A DNA stretch of 31,987 nucleotides from a virus: positions 1 to 31,987 of the IMG/VR virus record IMGVR_UViG_3300020056_001913. One strand, written 5' to 3'. Below are positions 16,675-24,793 of this stretch, piece after piece. Both the position numbers and the translations under genes were made by a program. The notes under the pieces are model-generated. The model did no database searches, was not told the origin of the DNA, and was given only the letters and a program-made list of their open reading frames with translations. Every line of letters starts with the position of its first letter. Position 1 is the first letter of the stretch.

Positions 16675-17490
16675 ATGGCAATCGCAAACTATTTTTACAA
16701 TTCAACAACGAGAAAGTATGTAGCACTTTTTGGTACGTATTTTAATCAATTGACCATTGAAAGGCAAAATCTTCAAGGTGCGCCAATTCAGCGAATGGTA
16801 GTACCTATTTCATACGCACCATTTCAAAAGATTCTAGCTAGACTCGAACAAGATCCAGAATTTGCAAATAAATCTGGCATCACTCTTCCAAGAATGTCGT
16901 TTGAAATGACTTCAATGGCGTATGATCCGGATCGTAAAATTTCTCCAAACATGAAAATTAGAAAGGCGATTAAAGACGAATCGTCGGGTAATCGTAATTG
17001 GATTTATGCTGGTACACCATACAATCTCGAATTCTCACTGTACATTATGGCTAAATATAATGAAGATGCAGTCAAACTACTCGAGCAAATTCTGCCTTTT
17101 TTCAATCCAGAATTTACGAGTACTGTAAGACTCATTGACGGAATTGAGCCTATTGATGTACCGCTTATTCTCAATAGTGTAGATACAGAAGAGATTTATG
17201 AAGGCGACTTCACAGAACGCAAGAGCGTAATGTATACACTCAACTTTACTATGAAAGCGTGGTTCTTTGGGCCCGAGCGCAAGAAAGGCGTTATTAAGTT
17301 TATCGATATACGCGAATGGACATCGATGGACCCGCCCGAATCAAAAGGACCAGATGGCCAAATTACTATACAACCGGGCATGACTGACCAAGGTGAACCT
17401 ACTACTATTTTAGGTGATACTGTCGATTATAGCTTAATTGATTTTGATGATAATTGGGACTACGTTGTAACTCTAGATGATGGTTCTTAA
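16675..17490 (+). CDS. 15: Tail sheath terminator / tail completion protein gp15
   Basis: 271 residues, close to T4 gp15 (272). The N-terminus YFYNSTTRKYVALFGTYFNQ, then VVPISYAPFQKILARLEQDP and PRMSFEMTSMAYDPDRKI are typical of gp15, which forms the hexameric ring at the top of the tail and docks on the gp13-gp14 neck. The central region (GTPYNLEFSLYIMAKYNEDA) is also conserved. The ATG directly follows the gp14 stop codon without a gap. The C-terminal 50 residues (TIQPGMTDQGEPTTILGDTV onwards) are variable and acidic. Confidence 0.93.
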   Translation: MAIANYFYNSTTRKYVALFGTYFNQLTIERQNLQGAPIQRMVVPISYAPFQKILARLEQDPEFANKSGITLPRMSFEMTSMAYDPDRKISPNMKIRKAIKDESSGNRNWIYAGTPYNLEFSLYIMAKYNEDAVKLLEQILPFFNPEFTSTVRLIDGIEPIDVPLILNSVDTEEIYEGDFTERKSVMYTLNFTMKAWFFGPERKKGVIKFIDIREWTSMDPPESKGPDGQITIQPGMTDQGEPTTILGDTVDYSLIDFDDNWDYVVTLDDGS

Positions 17491-17506
17491 ATGATGGAGA
17501 TGATTT

Positions 17507-17941
17507 ATGAAAATAGGATTTACTTGCTCGACCTTTGATTTACTTCACGCTGGTCATGTTCAAATGTTACGAGAAGCAAGGTCGCAATGTGATTATTTGA
17601 TCTGTGGACTTCAGGTTGATCCCTCATTTGACCGCATTGAAAAGAATAGGCCTGTTCAAACATTAGTCGAAAGATACGCACAACTCAAAGCAGTACAATA
17701 CGTCGACGAAATTATTCCATACGAAACAGAACTCGATCTTAAGGATATTCTTGAGATGTATCATATTGATGTTCGTATTCTTGGCGATGAATATCGTAAT
17801 TTAGAATTTACCGGTAAAGAGATTTGCCAAAGTCGAAACATTGAACTATATTTTAATAAAAGAGATCACCGATTTTCAACAAGCGATTTGAGAAAACGTG
17901 TTTGTAAAGTAGAGATAAAAGACAATGGCAAAGAAGGATAA
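17507..17941 (+). CDS. Glycerol-3-phosphate cytidylyltransferase-like enzyme
   Basis: The 144-residue protein is a stand-alone TagD-type nucleotidyltransferase. FTCSTFDLLHAGHVQMLREA (residues 4-23) contains the H-x-G-H active-site motif, LICGLQVDPSF follows, and HRFSTSDLRKRV near the end is the counterpart of the RTxGISTT signature (less perfect). It should join CTP to a phosphorylated polyol or sugar, giving a CDP-linked precursor. The substrate cannot be read from sequence. It is inserted between gp15 and gp16, and its last 17 bases overlap the gp16 start, so it is expressed with the packaging genes. A second, differently fused enzyme of the same superfamily is at 6831. Confidence 0.85.
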   Translation: MKIGFTCSTFDLLHAGHVQMLREARSQCDYLICGLQVDPSFDRIEKNRPVQTLVERYAQLKAVQYVDEIIPYETELDLKDILEMYHIDVRILGDEYRNLEFTGKEICQSRNIELYFNKRDHRFSTSDLRKRVCKVEIKDNGKEG

Positions 17942-18389
17942 GATAGCTGAAACACTCGGGATTCGAGATCTCGAAGAGATTAAGTCTGAACTTGAAGTTC
18001 TTGGACCGGAAGAGCCAGAACCCGAACCCAACTTACCTGCTCATACTGAAGACCACTTACCCGCCGTGATGGACGAGGGCGCCGAAGAAAATCTTGCAGA
18101 CATTGAGCTAGCTAAAAGAAACATTGAAAACATTATCAACCTCGGTGACGACTCCGTAAAAGAAATGGTTGAGATCGCTAAACAATCTGAGTCACCTCGG
18201 GCCTTTGAAGTTGTTTCTACTCTCATGAAAACTCTTCTCGATGCTAATAAAGATTATGTTGAGATGTCGACTAAAAAGCGTTATGCACGAGAAGAAGCAA
18301 ATCCCAGCAAGCAGCAGGTGACTAATAATAATCTTATCGTATCGACTGCCGATCTTCTCAAAATGCTTAAGGACGGATCTGATGACTAA
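17925..18389 (+). CDS. 16: Small terminase subunit gp16
   Basis: 154 residues (T4: 164). The N-terminal third is acidic and Pro/Glu-rich. The central part (DIELAKRNIENIINLGDDSVKEMVEIAKQSESPRAFEVVSTLMKTLLDANKDYVEM) has the helical SPR-x-x-EV-x-x-TLM-x-x-x-x-x-x-N-K signature of T4-type gp16. The C-terminus has the NNLIVSTADLLKML segment. The protein forms a ring that recognises DNA and regulates the large subunit. Its start overlaps the upstream gene by 17 bases and its end overlaps gp17 by eight bases, the usual coupling of the two terminase genes. Confidence 0.9.
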   Translation: MAKKDKIAETLGIRDLEEIKSELEVLGPEEPEPEPNLPAHTEDHLPAVMDEGAEENLADIELAKRNIENIINLGDDSVKEMVEIAKQSESPRAFEVVSTLMKTLLDANKDYVEMSTKKRYAREEANPSKQQVTNNNLIVSTADLLKMLKDGSDD

Positions 18390-19992
18390 CGGCTATCTGG
18401 GTAACCTTAATCTTAAAAGGATTGGGGAACAGATAGAATTTACTCCCGAAAATTTGAAGGAGTATATGAAGTGCATGAAAGATCCCATTTACTTTTCTCG
18501 CAAATACATTAAAATTGTACATGTAGACAAAGGCCTTATTCCGTTTGATCTCTACGATTATCAGGAAGAAATCGTACAAAAGATTACTGACAATCGACGA
18601 CTAGCAGTATTAACTGCCAGGCAGTCAGGTAAAACGACGACAGCTGTCGCAGTTATCTTACACTACATTCTCTTTAATGAATTTAAGACTGTAGCTATTC
18701 TTGCAAACAAAGGTGACGCCGCACGAGAAGTGTTAGGCCGAGTCCAGCTTGCCTATGAAGCATTACCCAAATGGATGCAACAAGGTGTAGACGAATGGAA
18801 TAAAGGTAATATTTCACTCGAGAATGGTTGTAAAATATATGCAGGTACGACTACGTCGAGTGCAATTCGTGGTAAATCTATCTCATTCCTCTATCTCGAT
18901 GAGGTCGCTTTTATTGAAGGATTTGATGACTTCTTTGCTTCTGTATATCCCACAATCTCATCAGGTGATTCTACAAAACTAATGATGACCTCTACACCGA
19001 ATGGATTAAATCACTTCTGGAAGACGTGCAAAGGCGCAGAAGAAGGTACGAATGGGTATGAATTTACGCGAGTTATGTGGTACGATGTGCCGGGCCGGGA
19101 TGATAAATGGAAGCAAGAAACACTCGAAGCACTCGACTTTGATGAACAAAAGTTTAGACAAGAATACGAGTGTGGCTTTTTGGGCAGCTCGGGCACATTA
19201 ATCGATGGATCAAAACTTAAGAATCTTGCTTACTCGAGACCCATTGCCGAAAACGAAGGACTAACACAATACGAAAAAGTATTAGATGGCCATACTTACG
19301 TAATGACAGTAGACGTATCTCGAGGTAAAGGATTAGACTATTCGACCTTTAATATTATTGATATTACGCAAATGCCATACAAACAAGTATGTACATTTCG
19401 AGATAATTTCATCGGGCCAGTTGATTTCGCATCAGTTATATATAGGGTAGGCTTGCTCTATAATGAGGCCGCTGTGCTCGTTGAAACTAACGATATTGGT
19501 GAGCAAGTTTCAGACGTTCTTAACATGGATTATGGATACGAAAATCTACTTTATACCGAAAATGCCGGAAGAAACGGAAAAAGAATATCGAGTGGCTTTG
19601 GTAAAAGAGTAGACAATGGGATAAGAACAACAAAAAGCGTTAAATCAATAGGTTGCAGCATACTCAAAATGCTGATTGAGCAAGATCAATTGATTTTACA
19701 AGACTTCAACACAATACAGGAATTATCACGTTTCTCTAAAAAGGGATCATCTTACGAAGCAGAATCCGGTTCGCATGATGACCTAGTGATGAACTTGGTA
19801 ATATTTTCGTGGTTATCAGATCAAACGTACTTTAAAGATATGACTGACATTAATACACTTATGAAATTACGGCAAAGAACGGAAGAGCAGATTGAAGAAG
19901 ATCTTTTACCATTTGGCTTTATTGACGACGGAAGCGAAAACGATGACGATGGGTTGGCCCTAGGCCGTGAAGGATGGCAAATCCTGCAGTAA
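18382..19992 (+). CDS. 17: Large terminase subunit gp17 (ATPase-nuclease)
   Basis: 536 residues (T4: 610). The packaging ATPase carries Walker A ARQSGKTT at residues 79-86 and Walker B FLYLDEVAF with Asp173-Glu174. TSTPNG (about 203-208) is the coupling motif. The C-terminal RNase-H-like nuclease shows VDVSRGKGLDYSTFNIID with Asp311 as the first metal ligand, VETNDIG as the second acidic strand, and SHDDLVMNLVIF with the terminal acidic residues. The enzyme cuts the concatemer and drives DNA into the prohead through the gp20 portal. It overlaps gp16 by eight bases. All key residues appear intact. Confidence 0.96.
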   Translation: MTNGYLGNLNLKRIGEQIEFTPENLKEYMKCMKDPIYFSRKYIKIVHVDKGLIPFDLYDYQEEIVQKITDNRRLAVLTARQSGKTTTAVAVILHYILFNEFKTVAILANKGDAAREVLGRVQLAYEALPKWMQQGVDEWNKGNISLENGCKIYAGTTTSSAIRGKSISFLYLDEVAFIEGFDDFFASVYPTISSGDSTKLMMTSTPNGLNHFWKTCKGAEEGTNGYEFTRVMWYDVPGRDDKWKQETLEALDFDEQKFRQEYECGFLGSSGTLIDGSKLKNLAYSRPIAENEGLTQYEKVLDGHTYVMTVDVSRGKGLDYSTFNIIDITQMPYKQVCTFRDNFIGPVDFASVIYRVGLLYNEAAVLVETNDIGEQVSDVLNMDYGYENLLYTENAGRNGKRISSGFGKRVDNGIRTTKSVKSIGCSILKMLIEQDQLILQDFNTIQELSRFSKKGSSYEAESGSHDDLVMNLVIFSWLSDQTYFKDMTDINTLMKLRQRTEEQIEEDLLPFGFIDDGSENDDDGLALGREGWQILQ

Positions 19993-20003
19993 GTCCTGTA
20001 TTT

Positions 20004-20011
20004 TATAAATA
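20004..20011 (+). promoter_or_regulatory. T4-type late promoter TATAAATA
   Basis: Exact consensus octamer in the 79-base gap between gp17 and gp18, 68 bases before the gp18 ATG. This is the longest spacing of the set and gives a longer A/T-rich leader ahead of a highly expressed gene. Confidence 0.75.
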
Positions 20012-20071
20012 TAGTAAGTGATGCAATCTGAAAATTTTTTTAAAATAAGATAATAATTAAAGGAGAAAAAT

Positions 20072-22078
20072 ATGGCTTTTTCCGTAAGTCCTTCCGTAAT
20101 CGTTCGTGAAGTGGACGCATCGGCAGCGGTACCAGCCATCGCAACACCACCTGCAGCCGTTGCCGGTGTTTTTAGATGGGGTCCTATCAATGAACCAGTT
20201 CTAGTATCATCTGAAAACGATCTTGTAAATCGCTTTGGTAAGCCTACCGGAGATAATTTCGAGACGTTCTTTACAGCAGCAGATTACCTTTCTTACGCTA
20301 ATGCCCTATGGGTTGCTCGTGTAGATAATGGTGCTGTTACAGCTGACGCTACTGACATTGTACTTCATACTTCTAACACCGCATACGCAAATACAGCTGC
20401 ACCTGGTTATGTTGCTGGCACAACTGCTGGATCCATTGGTTCCATAGACACGGGCAATACTACTTATGGTGCATTCGAAGGTCTCTATCCTGGCGCTCTT
20501 GCTAACGGAATTGAGATTTCGTATGTTAAAGATTCTAACATGGATGCCGAGTTGTTTGGTGTAGGTGATATTCCTTCTACAGTACCGGACAGCAATCCTC
20601 AAGTTGATCAGCTCTTTGCTTTTAACACTCAGACGTTCGAGTGGACAACAAGCGGAAATACGGCAGCTGAAGTATTTGATGTAGATGGCATGGTTGGAGA
20701 TATTCTCGTTGTCGGTAACGACTCTGTAGGTTATCAAGAGCTTCCAATTACCTCTGCTACTCGAGTAGGTAATCAGAAAGATCTCGATCCATCTGCTAAT
20801 ACAAACATCGTAACGTCAACATATACGTATACGTTTACTACATCGACAAAATATTCTCTTTCAGAGACCGAAGCAAATAACTTGAAGATCAATGTCAAGT
20901 GGAAGCATTCAAGCCTCTTTGGAAGATCGCCAGACACGGGCAACTATCACGTTGCGGTCATCGATGCATCTGGCGATGTTACAGGATCTGTAGGTGCACC
21001 AGTTGAAATCTACGATAATGTATCAACCACAGTCGGTGCTACACTGCCAGATGGTAGAACAAACTATTACAAAGACGTCATTGAAAACTTCTCTGCATGG
21101 GTTAAAGTTGCAAATACCGTACATTTTGAAGCTCAATCCGCATCTACATACGAAACACTCGCTGGTGGTGCCGAAGGAACTTCTGAATCTGGTGCAACAC
21201 TTTCTGCTCTTGCAGGTGGTTATGACCTCTTTAAGAACTCTAACGAAATTGACATCTCATTTGTCCTGCAGGGTAAAGGCGATAATAGCGGTAACCTTGC
21301 AAACTACATCATCTCAAACATTGCAGATTATAGAAAAGATTGCGTAGCTTTCGTTTCTCCTTCTAAAGAAGCTGTTGTAGATGAGTTGAGAACAAATGCT
21401 AAGATGACAAACGTTATCGCATATCGAAACAAACTTCAAAATTCTTCTTATTGGTTTATGGATAGCGGATACAAGTATCGCTACGACAAGTACAATGATA
21501 CTTATCGCTATGTTCCTCTGAACGGTGATATGGCAGGTCTGGCTTCTCGAGTCGAACCTTACGAGTCTCCGGCAGGATTTAGAAAGGGTGTTGTAAAGAA
21601 TGTTGTGAAACTTGCTTTCAATCCTAATAAAGCACAAAGAGACCAATTGTACAGCTCAGACATCAACCCAGTTATGTCGCAAGTTGGACAGGGTATCGTT
21701 CTCTTCGGTGATAAGACAGGTTTGGGTGGCAACAGTGCATTCGACAGAATCAATGTTCGAAGATTGTTTATTGCAGTCGAAAAAGCAATTGCTAACGCTG
21801 CTCAATCTTTCTTGTTCGAGTTGAATGACGAATTCACTCAGACACAATTCAGAAACATTGTAGAACCATTCTTGAGAGACATTCAGGGTAGACGTGGTAT
21901 CATTGACTTCAGGGTAGTTTCTGACGCTACGGTGAACACTCCTACAGTGATTGATCAGAATAAGTTCAGAGCAAATATCTTTATCAAGCCTGCTCGCTCG
22001 ATTAACGTTATCGAACTTACGTTCGTGGCTACGAGATCTGGTGTAGAGTTTGAAGAGATTGTTGGCGCGCTTACATAA
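20072..22078 (+). CDS. 18: Tail sheath protein gp18
   Basis: 668 residues, near the T4 gp18 length (659). The N-terminus FSVSPSVIVREVDASAAVPA and GVFRWGPINEPVLVSSENDL, and the C-terminal TQFRNIVEPFLRDIQGRRGI and IFIKPARSINVIELTFVATR, are the core sheath signatures of contractile tails. The middle (about residues 150-350) is more variable, as in other T4-like sheaths, where it forms the outer domains. Six-subunit rings stack around the gp19 tube and contract on infection. A long leader with AAAGGAG precedes the ATG. Confidence 0.96.
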   Translation: MAFSVSPSVIVREVDASAAVPAIATPPAAVAGVFRWGPINEPVLVSSENDLVNRFGKPTGDNFETFFTAADYLSYANALWVARVDNGAVTADATDIVLHTSNTAYANTAAPGYVAGTTAGSIGSIDTGNTTYGAFEGLYPGALANGIEISYVKDSNMDAELFGVGDIPSTVPDSNPQVDQLFAFNTQTFEWTTSGNTAAEVFDVDGMVGDILVVGNDSVGYQELPITSATRVGNQKDLDPSANTNIVTSTYTYTFTTSTKYSLSETEANNLKINVKWKHSSLFGRSPDTGNYHVAVIDASGDVTGSVGAPVEIYDNVSTTVGATLPDGRTNYYKDVIENFSAWVKVANTVHFEAQSASTYETLAGGAEGTSESGATLSALAGGYDLFKNSNEIDISFVLQGKGDNSGNLANYIISNIADYRKDCVAFVSPSKEAVVDELRTNAKMTNVIAYRNKLQNSSYWFMDSGYKYRYDKYNDTYRYVPLNGDMAGLASRVEPYESPAGFRKGVVKNVVKLAFNPNKAQRDQLYSSDINPVMSQVGQGIVLFGDKTGLGGNSAFDRINVRRLFIAVEKAIANAAQSFLFELNDEFTQTQFRNIVEPFLRDIQGRRGIIDFRVVSDATVNTPTVIDQNKFRANIFIKPARSINVIELTFVATRSGVEFEEIVGALT

Positions 22079-22084
22079 TAAATA
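22077..22084 (+). promoter_or_regulatory. Late promoter-like -10 site, variant AATAAATA
   Basis: AATAAATA overlaps the gp18 stop codon and lies 30 bases before the gp19 ATG. It differs in one base from the late consensus and may give additional transcripts for tube and portal genes. Confidence 0.45.
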
Positions 22085-22106
22085 AAATTAAAAGGAGAAC
22101 ACGAAT

Positions 22107-22640
22107 ATGAGTTTTAACATCAACGAGTTTAAATCGCAGCTTGTAGGCGGTGGTGCTCGTCCAACTCTTTTCCAAGTTCAGATTCTAAACCCTGTCGATC
22201 CAGCCGCCGACTTTAAAGTTCCATTCATGGTGCGAGCGGCTGGTATTCCTGGCTCAACAGTAGGGCAATATGAGGTGCCCTACTTTGGCCGCCAGGTTAA
22301 ATACGCAGGTGATCGAACATTCGAAGATTGGACAATCACTGTAATCAACGATGAAGATTTTGCTGTAAGAAATGCTATGGAAGCTTGGTCTAACGCTATC
22401 AACTCACACGATAGTAATGTTAGAGCACTTCCTCAAGATTACAAGTCAAACGCTATCATCACACAGTTTAGTAAAGATGGTGATCCACTTAGATCTTATG
22501 TTTTCGAAGGCATGTTCCCAGTTTCTATTGATCAGATTGAAATGGATTGGGGTACTGTCGATGCTATTGAGGAATTCGGAGTTACATTCTCTTATGATTT
22601 TTGGAGAGTTGAAGGCGTTACCGGCATTCCAACAACCTAA
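22107..22640 (+). CDS. 19: Tail tube protein gp19
   Basis: 177 residues (T4: 163). FNINEFKSQLVGGGARPTLF, the FMVRAAGIPGSTVGQYEVPY segment, FGRQVKYAGDRTFEDWTITV and a C-terminal DEFxVTFSYDFW-like stretch (EEFGVTFSYDFWRVEG) are the textbook signature of T4-type tail tube subunits. Hexamers stack to make the inner tube that crosses the outer membrane after sheath contraction. The ribosome site AAAGGAG lies ahead of the ATG. Confidence 0.96.
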   Translation: MSFNINEFKSQLVGGGARPTLFQVQILNPVDPAADFKVPFMVRAAGIPGSTVGQYEVPYFGRQVKYAGDRTFEDWTITVINDEDFAVRNAMEAWSNAINSHDSNVRALPQDYKSNAIITQFSKDGDPLRSYVFEGMFPVSIDQIEMDWGTVDAIEEFGVTFSYDFWRVEGVTGIPTT

Positions 22641-22667
22641 TTAATGTTGAGTGAAGGATTTTAAATT

Positions 22668-24170
22668 ATGAAGATCTTCGGTTTTGAGATCAAGCGGCAA
22701 GAGGAGGAGGCCAATGAAGTACCGGTCTCCTTCGCCGAACCGTTAAATGACGACGGCGCGATTACCGTTGGCAGCGCGCTGGGTGGATTTTACAATACAC
22801 TGATTGACTTGGAGGGCTCAGCAAAAACTGAGTCCCAACTCGTCACTAAGTATCGTGGTATGGCAATGCAGCCTGAAATTGCTCAGGCGATTGATGAAGT
22901 AATTAACGAAGCAATCAGCGTTGATACACACGATAAAGTTGTCGATATTGTTTTAGATGATACTGATTTACCAGACAAAGTAAAAAAAGCGATTTCAGAT
23001 GAGTTTGTTGAAGTTTTAAGTTTACTTGATTTTACTAATACGGCATATGATGTGTTTAGTAAGTTCTATGTAGATGGCAGACTCAACTATCACATTATTA
23101 TCGATGACAATAATTTAAAGAAAGGCATTACAGAACTTCGCTATATCGATCCGAGAAAAATTAAGCTTATTCGCGAAGTAGATAAAAAGGGCAAGGACGA
23201 ATGGTCTGGTATGCCCACAAAAAAAATTAAAAACGAATACTATTTGTATTCTGACACTGGGTTTGGCAATGGCCCAGGTGATTCTTCGACTGGTTATAGG
23301 ATCGCAAAAGACTCAATTGCCAGAGTTACATCGGGGCTAATGAATGAGAATAATTCGTTAGTCCTTTCGTATTTGCATCCTTCTATCAAGCCTCTCAATC
23401 AGTTGAGGATGTTAGAAGATGCGACTGTCATTTATACATTGACACGAGCACCAGAGAGACGTATTTTCTACATTGATGTAGGTAATTTGCCAAAGAATAA
23501 GGCAGAACAATATCTTCGAGATATGATGGTTCGCCACAAAAATAAGTTGCAATACAATGCATCAACTGGTGAGATTACAGACTCTCGTAAGATGATGACA
23601 ATGACTGAAGATTTTTGGTTCCCTCGCCGAGGCGGTGAGAGATCCACAGAAGTAGATACACTCGCCGGTGGTAGTGCACAGGGCTTGAGTACAGACGAAA
23701 ACTTACAGTACTTCCAACGTAAATTATATAAAGCGCTGAGAGTACCGTTAACTCGATTGGAACCAGAAACAATGGTTTCGTTTGGTCGAGTCTCAGAAAT
23801 TACAAGAGACGAGCTGAAGTTTAGTAAATTCATTCGAAGACTGAGATCAAGATTTTCTTGGATCTTCAGTGAAATACTCGAAAAGCAGCTCGTATTGAAA
23901 GGTGTGTTAACACCTGAAGAATTTGAAAGTATCAAAAATCAAATTCGATATGACTTTATTAAAGACAACTATTTCGAAGAACTCAAAGAAGCAGAAATTC
24001 TCAGAGAGCGTATGAATACTTTGAGAGAGATGGAAGAAACAGTCGGTGTTTATTATTCACGAGAGTGGGTTATCCGCAATGTTCTTCAGATGAGCGAAGA
24101 TGAGTTTGAAGAAATACGGGATCAGATTGAAGCAGAAAAAGAATTGTATCCTGACGACGACGAAATTTAA
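22668..24170 (+). CDS. 20: Portal vertex protein gp20
   Basis: 500 residues (T4: 524). The N-terminal LGGFYNTLIDLEGSAKTESQ, YRGMAMQPEIAQAIDEVINE, the central RVTSGLMNENNSLVLSYLHP, APERRIFYIDVGNLPKNKAE and EDFWFPRRGGERSTEVDTLA motifs are highly conserved in T4-like portals. The ring of twelve subunits initiates head assembly and later serves as the DNA channel and terminase dock. It follows gp19 by 27 bases with a GAAGGA ribosome site and no separate consensus promoter, so it is probably co-transcribed with gp19. The C-terminus is strongly acidic. Confidence 0.96.
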   Translation: MKIFGFEIKRQEEEANEVPVSFAEPLNDDGAITVGSALGGFYNTLIDLEGSAKTESQLVTKYRGMAMQPEIAQAIDEVINEAISVDTHDKVVDIVLDDTDLPDKVKKAISDEFVEVLSLLDFTNTAYDVFSKFYVDGRLNYHIIIDDNNLKKGITELRYIDPRKIKLIREVDKKGKDEWSGMPTKKIKNEYYLYSDTGFGNGPGDSSTGYRIAKDSIARVTSGLMNENNSLVLSYLHPSIKPLNQLRMLEDATVIYTLTRAPERRIFYIDVGNLPKNKAEQYLRDMMVRHKNKLQYNASTGEITDSRKMMTMTEDFWFPRRGGERSTEVDTLAGGSAQGLSTDENLQYFQRKLYKALRVPLTRLEPETMVSFGRVSEITRDELKFSKFIRRLRSRFSWIFSEILEKQLVLKGVLTPEEFESIKNQIRYDFIKDNYFEELKEAEILRERMNTLREMEETVGVYYSREWVIRNVLQMSEDEFEEIRDQIEAEKELYPDDDEI

Positions 24171-24193
24171 ATTGTAACTTAAGGACCGGAAAT

Positions 24194-24790
24194 ATGAAAA
24201 CCTTTAAGAGTTTAATATCTGAAATGGACCAGCCAAAATCTCCTGAAGAAAAGAGATTTAAGGATCAGCATTCCGTTGAGGTACTTGATCCTGAAGGCCA
24301 CGGTGACGACATTAAGCCAAAGACTAAGAAAAAGAAGCGTTTAGCTGATTACACAGATGGCGCTGATAAAGCAGCTTATGATCAAGCTTATACCGTAAAG
24401 AAAGAAGATTGGGATGCGATCGAAGAAGAAATATTAGAGAATCACGATATTTCTGAACTCGATGAACAGCAACTCGATGAATTAATCGGTAAGATCGCAA
24501 AGGGTATTGGCAAGGGAATCAAAAAGGCTGCCAACAGAATGTCCACCTCTGGTCGGGCAGATGCGGCTGAAAAGAAAGCAGCTAAAGCAGAAAAGAAAAA
24601 TCAAGATCGTGAGAGATTGAAGAAAGCTAAAGAGCGCATTGCAGCTGCCAAGGCAAAGAAAAATGAATCTTTCTTAGAAGAAGATATTGCTGATATCGTA
24701 ATTCAAGCTTATGGTGAATCTATCCTTGAAATGGACGAAGAAGAATTAGATGCTATCGTTGACCGAGTCTTTGAAAGCTTAGAGGGATAA
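24194..24790 (+). CDS. Prohead core / internal head protein in gp67 position
   Basis: 198 residues, highly charged, with long Lys/Ala/Glu helices (for example AAEKKAAKAEKKNQDRERLK). The N-terminus MKTFKSLISEM closely resembles the capsid-targeting sequence of T4 internal proteins, a ten-residue leader ending in hydrophobic-x-Glu that the prohead protease removes. Here Ile8-Ser9-Glu10 fits the cleavage rule. Position between gp20 and gp21 corresponds to T4 genes 67 and 68. I assign it as a core or internal protein packed in the prohead, with DNA binding by the Lys-rich part possible after cleavage. Direct homology to gp67 cannot be shown by eye. Confidence 0.65.
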   Translation: MKTFKSLISEMDQPKSPEEKRFKDQHSVEVLDPEGHGDDIKPKTKKKKRLADYTDGADKAAYDQAYTVKKEDWDAIEEEILENHDISELDEQQLDELIGKIAKGIGKGIKKAANRMSTSGRADAAEKKAAKAEKKNQDRERLKKAKERIAAAKAKKNESFLEEDIADIVIQAYGESILEMDEEELDAIVDRVFESLEG

Positions 24791-24793
24791 TTC

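Noticed and set aside
20072-22078. Prophage or integrative element borders
   Set aside because: No integrase, repressor, tRNA gene or att-like repeat is present, and the content is that of a virulent T4-type phage.
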